From NCBI GenBank assembly GCA_036250225.1, contig JAPZLL010000110.1, positions 1 to 11,607 of the forward strand: a stretch of DNA of 11,607 bases, written 5' to 3'. The notes beneath the pieces were generated by a model that did not search any database, was not told the DNA's origin, and worked only from the letters and a program-made list of their open reading frames with translations. The translations under genes and the position numbers were made by a program. The number at the start of each line of letters is the position of its first letter. The first letter of the stretch is position 1. The DNA is from Cercophora sp. LCS_1 (lineage: Eukaryota; Ascomycota; Sordariomycetes; Sordariales; Lasiosphaeriaceae). Shown piece by piece: positions 6,781 through 11,607 of this stretch.

Positions 6781-7062
6781 ATGCCCAACCCCAACCGTCG
6801 CGTTAGCCTGCCGGGCCTGATCTTTACCGCCGTTGCTGGCACCGTTACGATATACGTTTATGTCAGGATTATTTCCAGCCTGATCACTCTGCTCCCCTGG
6901 GGCCATTCGGTTGCGACCTCCCTGCGCAACTGCGGAGACACCTATTCAGGCTCATGTCTGTTGATTTCGAGTGGCGTTTGCCTCTCCTTTGCTCTGGCTT
7001 TGGGGTTCTTCGTCGAGCTCTTCGTCGTCGCTGTTCTAGGCGTTTTCGCGGCCAGGGCTTAG
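6781..7062 (+). CDS. Gene 2: 93-residue membrane protein, unknown function
   Basis: The ATG at 6781 has A at -3 (CCACGATGCC) and follows a pyrimidine-rich leader. The product has a short basic N-terminus (MPNPNRR), a hydrophobic segment at about 11-38, a polar loop with Cys51 and Cys59, and a long hydrophobic stretch at 58-90 that could be one long or two short helices. It ends almost directly after the last helix. Codon use favours C/G endings. No family is recognised. The transcript seems to continue, because a well-formed intron lies 78 nt after the stop. In Neurospora, introns placed this far beyond a stop can make a transcript sensitive to nonsense-mediated decay. It resembles genes 1 and 3 in size and topology only. 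Moderately sure it is a gene. Confidence 0.55.
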   Translation: MPNPNRRVSLPGLIFTAVAGTVTIYVYVRIISSLITLLPWGHSVATSLRNCGDTYSGSCLLISSGVCLSFALALGFFVELFVVAVLGVFAARA

Positions 7063-7140
7063 AGGTCGCGGAGACTTCCGGCTGTCCGCGTCGCTGGCAA
7101 AGACCCATCGCGCAACGTTGTGGCTGTGTGCTGGTGAAAA

Positions 7141-7202
7141 GTGAGTTTCCAGGACTTGATAATGCCTTTCATTTACGGGCACAACGGGCTAACGCTTGAC
7201 AG
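7141..7202 (+). other. Intron downstream of the gene 2 stop codon
   Basis: 62 bp: donor GTGAGT, branch GGCTAACG (A at 7192), acceptor TTGACAG ending at 7202, 10 nt from the branch. A consensus fungal intron lying entirely outside the gene 2 reading frame. Confidence 0.7.
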
Positions 7203-7780
7203 AGACGCGCTTTCGCGCAGACGACATGACGAGCGGGCGTGACAAAGAGGCGACATGGATCATGATGGAAGTGCTGGGAGTCTTGCGGTGACTGGGCCGA
7301 AACCTTAGACTAGTTCCTGGCAGTCCATTTACAATACAATACCTGTCTGTGTCACGATTGGTCAATGATATCTCGTCTGACTTGATAAACATTCCTAACC
7401 GGGCGCAAGGCTGCCAATTGTTTCGCTTTCGGTCATAAACTTTTATCTTGACAGTCCGCCTTCCGTGGCTTCCCACGGGTGACTACTCTCCATAAGCTCG
7501 AATCGCAAGGGTGAGGAAAGTCATCAAAGATGGGAGATCGTGCTGGGTAAGGCATCGTAGCTGAACTTAGGAGCACTGCCCACTCACCGGAGTTGGAGGC
7601 CAAGACAGAACACTGGCTACAAGTCCGTGTTGGCCCTTGTTACACGGGGCGCTTGGCCCATGGTGGTCATTAGTCCAGCCGGGCGTGGAAGCAAAATTCG
7701 CCCCACCGAACCGAACTTGCCCCACCATAACTGGGACATCCTCTTTCCGTTAGCCTTGTTTCCTATTTTCGTTAGCTTTT

Positions 7781-7834
7781 CCATTGGCGCCACCTTAGCG
7801 TCACCTTAGCGCCACCTTAGCCATTGGCGCCACC
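7781..7834 (+). repeat. Short tandem repeats: 11-bp triplet within a 40-bp duplication
   Basis: CGYCACCTTAG occurs three times head to tail (7788-7798, 7799-7809, 7810-7820). CCATTGGCGCCACC occurs at 7781 and again at 7821, a 40-bp period. A decayed GAGCCACCTTA follows at 7845-7855. The gene-free setting suggests replication slippage. Confidence 0.85.
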
Positions 7835-7907
7835 GAGCTATTAGAGCCACCTTATCCAGGCTGTCAAGTCGAAAAAGCAGCACCAGACCGGCGCATCAAC
7901 ACCAAGC

Positions 7908-7950
7908 GGCACCTCCCCACGAACACCGCAAAAGCGGTGTGGAGGTGGCC
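7908..7950. repeat. Hairpin with AAAA loop
   Basis: ACACCGC and GCGGTGT (7923-7929 and 7934-7940) pair perfectly around AAAA. Outside them, GGCACCTCC (7908-7916) pairs with GGAGGTGGCC (7941-7950), leaving a 6-nt bulge on the left and one extra base on the right. There is no T-run to make it a terminator-like element, and no role is claimed. Confidence 0.6.
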
Positions 7951-8274
7951 ACTCACCACCTGCACGGGGGACACCGGGTTAAGGTTATGAGCACGCTGTT
8001 TTGTGTAGGCAACAGGTTTCTTCATTGTGCTCGCATCACTCTAGCCACAATTGTCCGTTCTTCCCATGCCAGTAACTTCAAAATAAATCGCCAATTCCCG
8101 ATTTCTCCACAAAAACCCACGAGTTCTGCACTCAAATACGAAGAGCACCTTGTCTAAACTCCCACAGCCTCTCGCCTCCAGTATGCACGGGAGGCGCTCG
8201 CACATGGCCTCGAACATACCAAGCTAAATGGTGGGAAGAAGATTTAGTGTTGCCATCAGCATGATAAGCTTGTG

Positions 8275-8705
8275 ATGTCGTTCCCATCCCTCTCGCGTCA
8301 CGATCGCATGCCCCGTCCGGCGAAGAAGGACATGGATTCCAAGCCCCCCGGGTTTGATGCTTGTCGAGATGACGCATTCATCTTCTTGAAACTGCCCCAG
8401 GTACGATATTCGCTCGAAGAATTGGTATTTGCGGATAGGCACGCGGCTGCGGTCTTGGCCAAGGCCGTTGCGATGACGGAAGTGATTAAAAGGAGGTGGA
8501 ACGTCGTTATCAGCGGGATGTGTTGGTAAGCGAAGTCCATGACGGGTACGAGCCACTTTCGGAGGAGATACAGAACCATCGTCATGGTCTGGCGGCGCCT
8601 GAGCAGTTGTTGAAGATCGTCAGCCACGTTTCTGGTACACCTTGCTTGTGTTTTGGGACGGTGGGTTTGGGCGACCCCGAAAACGGCTTCGCTTGGAAAA
8701 GATAA
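8275..8705 (+). pseudogene. Probable frameshifted gene relic, unknown family
   Basis: Frame 8275-8529 (ATG at 8275) gives a balanced, coding-like product with many G-initial codons, ending near AVAMTEVIK before an unnatural RRWNVVISGMCW and stop. In another frame, 8490-8705 continues plausibly as KEVERRYQRDVLVSEVHDG, then YEPLSEEIQ and later PEQLLKIVSHVSG. A single-base loss in the A-run 8488-8491 would explain the switch. Whether that is a real mutation or a sequencing error cannot be decided here. A GTAAGC donor at 8526 tempts a splicing explanation, but joining it to the next acceptor creates a stop. On the opposite strand, 8298-8585 is open with a hydrophobic segment and shares wobble positions with the plus frame, so it remains an alternative. 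No function is assigned. Confidence 0.35.
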
Positions 8706-9077
8706 TCAAATGTGTCGGCTACGCGGAGATTGCGGTGATAGCATTTGAACGAGAAACGCAAAAAACCTGATGCTGTAAGAGGACTCAGAAAATCGAGGCC
8801 TGACGAAGCGGCTCGGGTGTCTCAAGCTCAAACAGAAGAGAAGTTCTGTCTTTCTGGGTGTCGTGGCTGAGCGGGAGGTGAAAACGAACTTGGTTGTGTT
8901 GCTTGACCAAATAGCGGTCCTGAACTGAAACCGAGGAGGGGGTCAAAGTTGACTTTGGGTTTTCAGCTTTTAGCCCCAGTGCGGGCACATTTTGACGCTG
9001 CTGGCAAAAGGTCCACTCGTTGGCATTTGACATCACACTCACTAGGTTGGACTCAATGCCGGTTTGCAATTTTAGGG

Positions 9078-9554
9078 ATGCAGTTCAATGCATTGGTCAT
9101 GGGCATGCATCGCTTTCGCGCCACGCGGCGTCAGGGGCCGCCCTCAATTGCAGGCGTCACTCTTATTTTCCTTTACTTAGATACATTGCCAGAATTCCAA
9201 TCTTGGTGGCTATTTCGCTGGGGCTCTCAGGAAAGTAAGCAGAGACGTAGAAAGTTAAACTGGTGCTGCGCACTTATAGCCTCGCCGGAGCCCTGCAGTC
9301 GAAAGTGGGGTGGCAATTACCCCGCCAAGACGTTGCACTCGGTGATAAGCGAGGTGGCAGAAACGAGGCTGCCAAAGGCGGTGAAGACATTCACAAAGCA
9401 GGCCGGAGTCCATCCAAGACTTGATCGGCCCGTTCAAGTGGGCATGTCCGGAAAAATAGCCAGCCACGGCAACCGGGGTATTTTCGCTCGCGAGAAGCGC
9501 ATGATTTCATCGCATGACTTCCATCACGTCTCCGATCGCAGGAAGTCAGCCTGA
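9078..9554 (+). CDS. Unassigned ORF, 158 codons from first ATG
   Basis: The frame is open from 8949 (non-ATG) and has its first ATG at 9078. The second half (from about 9330) looks more coding-like, with segments such as SEVAETRLPKAVKTFTKQAG, than the first. A possible intron starts at GTAAGC 9235 with acceptors at TTATAG or CTGCAG, but no good branch site is visible. AATAAA occurs at 9638-9643, 84 nt after the stop. No domain, signal peptide or membrane segment is evident. It could equally be chance or part of a decayed gene; the opposite strand (8785-9069) is also open nearby. Confidence 0.18.
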   Translation: MQFNALVMGMHRFRATRRQGPPSIAGVTLIFLYLDTLPEFQSWWLFRWGSQESKQRRRKLNWCCALIASPEPCSRKWGGNYPAKTLHSVISEVAETRLPKAVKTFTKQAGVHPRLDRPVQVGMSGKIASHGNRGIFAREKRMISSHDFHHVSDRRKSA

Positions 9555-10085
9555 CTCAAGTACAAGATCGAACAAGACACACATTCAAACACCAAGCGTA
9601 TCAGCAAAGATGGGAGAATCTCGTATATTGTTCCCAAAATAAAAAGAAGGAAACTATGATATACAGAGATGCTAAGAAACTAGAAATACAGGAAATGGTA
9701 CAAGCAACGGTCGCCAAAGATGCAGATGCCGAAGCAAACGCCAGACCAGATGCCACGATATGCACCAAATCCTGAACCTCCGATCCCTGAGACTCCTCCA
9801 AATGACCTTGCCAACCGAAGAGAACATGCCAAAACGCCAAGAACGCCTCGCTGAATGCAGAAGAAATGCAAGAGCAAACGGAACAAGACTGCGACGTGAA
9901 GCCAGGCTGATGGGCAGCGGTCCAAACGCGAAGCGCCAGTCAGGCAGAGCAGATCTTCAGAACGTTATCGTTTTTTCCTGAGGCGCAAAAGGTGTATCGC
10001 CCATACCTTGGGACTGATGGCGGTCAAGCAGATGTCGTCACACTTCACGCGGCGGTCGCGGGCATGAGGCTAAGCGAACTTGAAC
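9555..10085. other. Low-information stretch, likely downstream of gene 3
   Basis: No supported gene. The part 9600-9700 is purine-rich on the plus strand (T/C-rich on the minus strand, compatible with a 3' end region of the gene 3 transcript). A short plus-strand frame starts at ATG 9720 and ends at 9854 (44 residues, Pro-rich, with PEPPIPETPP). It is open upstream to 9684 but has no further support. Overlapping minus-strand frames are hydrophobic shadows of the same composition. Confidence 0.35.
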
Positions 10086-10132
10086 CTGATTGGTCAGCAT
10101 TCGCGACAGTCCATCAGGACGTGCTGACTCAC
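10086..10132 (-). other. Second candidate intron downstream of gene 3
   Basis: 47 bp on the minus strand: donor GTGAGT, branch GCTGACC (A at 10094), acceptor CAATCAG ending at 10086, 8 nt from the branch. Confidence 0.55.
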
Positions 10133-10220
10133 AGCTGGTGAGATGGTGGCTGGGAGATCTCAAACGGCAAGTGCGGTCACGCTTCGCGCAGTCGCAGCAG
10201 GAGGTAAAAGCTAAGCGAGC

Positions 10221-10276
10221 CTAAGCGAGGACAGGTTAGAAACTCCTGCAGAAGCGGCAAGAGCGTGTCAACTCAC
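10221..10276 (-). other. First intron downstream of the gene 3 stop codon
   Basis: 56 bp on the minus strand: donor GTGAGT, branch TCTAACC (A at 10236), acceptor CTCGCTTAG ending at 10221; a second CTCGCTTAG ends at 10211 and would be an alternative acceptor. It begins 90 nt after the gene 3 stop codon. With the 10221 acceptor, a short ORF beginning at the downstream ATG (MPAFHKGWYVTSQGG) stays open across the junction for 38 residues. Confidence 0.55.
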
Positions 10277-10366
10277 GGCGAGCGTCGTGACGCGTTCCTT
10301 CCTCACCGCCTTGGCTCGTGACATACCAACCTTTGTGGAACGCCGGCATGCTGCTCGGTGCGTTGT

Positions 10367-10765
10367 CTACTTGCGGCGGCTGACTGCGCCCTTGCCGCCG
10401 CACCAGCAGTCGCTGTGGTCGTCATAGGCAATGTTCTTTCTGCGGACGACAGCGCGGTACATGCGAAGCGCGAAGTACAGGACGATGAGCAGCATGGCGA
10501 TCAGCGAACCGTAGAAGGCGGTGGACAACGAGATGCCGAAGATCTTGACACCGCCGGCGAAAGCCATGATGGTACCCGCGAATGGAATCAGACAGATGGC
10601 GAAGACGCTGGCGACCAAGGCGCACGCGAGACCGAGTGTGCCACCCCAGGGTGCAACGGCGCAGAAGGCCAGGCCCACGTAAGCCATGATCTTGAAGTCG
10701 CGCTCAATCTTCTTCGTCTCGCGAATCTGACGAGGAGACTCGTGATCGAACTCGAAGTTGGCCAT
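10367..10765 (-). CDS. Gene 3: 132-residue multi-helix membrane protein, unknown function
   Basis: The clearest gene in the window: codons end overwhelmingly in C or G on the minus strand, as in a well-expressed fungal gene. The ATG at 10765 has G at -3. The product has a polar, charged N-terminus (about 1-25), then hydrophobic segments at about 26-47, 48-71 and 76-103, the last perhaps two short helices. A basic stop-transfer RMYRAVVRRK (101-110) and a short polar tail with CWC at 120-122 and basic SRRK at the end follow. I do not recognise the family; the layout resembles small fungal integral membrane proteins. The leader is shared with gene 1, contains 45-bp repeats, and is preceded by ATATTTAT. 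At least one consensus intron lies beyond the stop. A long antisense frame (10358-11017) is its shadow. Confidence 0.82.
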   Translation of the reverse strand: MANFEFDHESPRQIRETKKIERDFKIMAYVGLAFCAVAPWGGTLGLACALVASVFAICLIPFAGTIMAFAGGVKIFGISLSTAFYGSLIAMLLIVLYFALRMYRAVVRRKNIAYDDHSDCWCGGKGAVSRRK

Positions 10766-10862
10766 TGCGAAGATGGTTCTGGTCCAACTAGCGGAAGCTA
10801 CGAAGAAATCTCAAATGGCAGGATACTGATGCTGCGCGCTGCGATCGTAAAGGTGATGGCGG

Positions 10863-10973
10863 TGCGGAAGGCAAAAGTAAAAAATCGAGAAATCGAAAAA
10901 GCGAGTTGCGGAAAGCAAGAAGCTAAATATCGAGAAATCGAGAAAGCGGGTTGCGAAAAGCAAAAAGCTAAAA
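10863..10973 (-). repeat. 45-bp tandem repeats in the gene 3 leader
   Basis: Two units at 10884-10928 and 10929-10973 (plus-strand start ATCGAGAAATCGARAAAGCG) differ at only a few positions. A partial third copy at 10863-10883 carries the GCGGAARGCAA part. On the sense (minus) strand the repeat reads CTTTTTGCTTTTCGC and CTTTCTCGATTTCTCGAT, the same T-rich vocabulary as the gene 1 leader. Confidence 0.85.
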
Positions 10974-11000
10974 AAGGAAGCGCGCGAGTTGACAGCTTGA

Positions 11001-11051
11001 CTAAGGTCCGGATCTGAAGATCAATAGCTGAGGGCTGGGAGGGGCTCGGAG
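11001..11051 (-). promoter_or_regulatory. Conserved leader block of gene 3
   Basis: On the minus strand this block starts CTCCGAGCCCC and continues to GATCTTCAGATCCGGACCT. It aligns with 2204-2266 upstream of gene 1: 24 of 28 positions match in the best part (11031-11004 versus 2239-2266). The block lies 239 nt from the gene 3 ATG and 231 nt from the gene 1 ATG. Confidence 0.7.
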
Positions 11052-11096
11052 AAGAGTAAAAGGAAGGAAGATTTCTGTCTGGCTTCCTTTGGTGGG

Positions 11097-11104
11097 ATAA
11101 ATAT
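11097..11104 (-). promoter_or_regulatory. TATA-like element of gene 3
   Basis: ATATTTAT on the minus strand, about 335 nt upstream of the ATG and about 45 nt upstream of the conserved leader block, matching the position of TATAAATA before gene 1. The surrounding GGATAWWTATCC is a near-palindrome, so the element reads similarly on both strands. Confidence 0.4.
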
Positions 11105-11508
11105 CCATCCACCCTATCCATTCACTCGGCCGGCTAGGTGGGCTTCCAAGGCGGTGTGGGGTGTAGCCGTTCTGCCAGGCTGGGTGGGGCAATGGCCCAC
11201 CCCGCTTCTCCGGGCTTGCACCTCGTGCCAGCTGTCAGGCAGTGTCAGGAGTAGCCAGCCGTTATAAGGCCGTTGTTTTATGGCCAGGGGAGGTGGCCCG
11301 TGCACGGTTTCTAATTACTTCAGGGTTTAGAATTACTTCAGAGCTATCTTGAATTGTCGCAGATTTTTTGCTAGAATATTGTTGCGCAGATTTTTGATTA
11401 GTTTGATTGGAAAAGTATCTGTGCGTAGCTATCAGATCACTGGTTACATTCCTAAATAGCACTAACGCCATGTGCAACTCGCTCTAATCACTCCCGGGTT
11501 CAGAATTA
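11105..11508. other. Upstream region of gene 3 and degenerate repeat-like DNA
   Basis: No coding region is supported. At 11185-11207 GGGTGGG and CCCACCC flank GCAATGG. The plus strand at about 11138-11160 (GGTGGGCTTCCAAGGCGGTG) loosely resembles 1814-1833 upstream of gene 1. From 11310 on it is AT-rich, with AATTACTTCAG twice within 25 bp and CGCAGATTTTTTG / CGCAGATTTTTG repeated at a 27-bp spacing (11358, 11385). It may be old repeat DNA into which the LTR at 11509 inserted. Confidence 0.4.
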
Positions 11509-11607
11509 TGTCACGACCCAGGCCATGACCTCAAGGAGGGCGCACGGGCCACGGTGAGACACCAATCATAGGAGCACAGGGTGCAAGGACCCACGAGCCT
11601 GAGCGGA
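11509..11607 (+). mobile_element. Second LTR of the same family, cut by the window end
   Basis: It begins TGTCACGACCCAGG and aligns over its 99 visible bases with the start of the solo LTR at 746, with about four in five positions identical and one single-base gap. The orientation is the same. The preceding five bases are AATTA; the matching duplication would lie beyond the window. The divergence indicates an independent insertion, not the partner LTR of one young element. Confidence 0.85.

Larger units (their letters stand above)
7203..8274. other. Intergenic stretch with short repeats, no supported gene
   Basis: About 1.07 kb. The first 100-150 bp are probably the gene 2 3' UTR. The rest contains only short frames on both strands without motifs. 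Notable local structure is the 11-bp and 40-bp tandem repeats at 7781-7834 and a hairpin at 7908-7950, listed separately. Confidence 0.45.

Noticed and set aside
7189..7476. 95-codon minus-strand frame over the gene 2 3' region
   Set aside because: It begins with GTG, its first ATG is well inside, and it overlaps the plus-strand consensus intron; no family signal.
10358..11017. 219-codon plus-strand frame opposite gene 3
   Set aside because: Antisense shadow. The minus strand has strong C-ending codon bias and membrane helices, while this frame runs on through the leader repeats.
746..11607. The two LTRs as ends of one giant retroelement
   Set aside because: The first LTR has its own perfect 5-bp TSD, the copies differ by about 20 percent, and no gag, protease, reverse transcriptase or integrase lies between them.

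Overview
The window looks like part of a filamentous ascomycete genome. The evidence is several short introns (about 42-62 bp) with GTRAGN/GTATGT donors, RCTRAY-like branch sites 8-18 nt before the acceptor and NCAG/NTAG 3' ends; pyrimidine-rich leaders before ATGs; C-ending codon bias in the clear genes; and an AT-rich repeat block of the kind fungi collect. There are no ribosome-binding sites or operons. No species is claimed, and no rRNA, tRNA or CRISPR was found.

Layout. Positions 1-254 look like the end of an LTR and carry three hairpins. Positions 255-559 (minus strand) hold a broken zinc-finger gene: removing a 52-bp intron restores a fungal C2H2 domain, but the gene is cut on one side by the LTR-like sequence and on the other by an AT-rich terminal-inverted-repeat (TIR) element at 560-1802. 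That element contains a 580-bp solo LTR (746-1325) with a perfect 5-bp target duplication and three 68-bp tandem repeats. Another member of the same LTR family starts at 11509 and runs off the window.

Between the two LTRs is a genic interval whose clearest members are three small membrane proteins of unknown function: gene 1 (2497-2952, plus, 151 aa), gene 2 (6781-7062, plus, 93 aa) and gene 3 (10367-10765, minus, 132 aa). Gene 1 and gene 3 share a recognisable 5' leader (24 of 28 bases identical in the best block), similar distances from the TATA-like element to the ATG (about 330 nt) and a T-rich CTTTTTGC/CTTTCCGC leader, so they are probably related loci in opposite orientation. All three are followed by one to three well-formed introns downstream of the stop codon. 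In gene 1, and possibly gene 3, a second short ORF lies across those introns.

Weaker candidates are a three-exon gene at 5558-6241 whose frame stays open across two predicted introns, a frameshifted gene relic at 8275-8705, and an ORF at 9078-9554. The stretches 3423-5557, 7203-8274 and 9555-10085 have no gene I can support. Most long ORFs in the first of these reflect a pyrimidine-rich strand with few stop codons.
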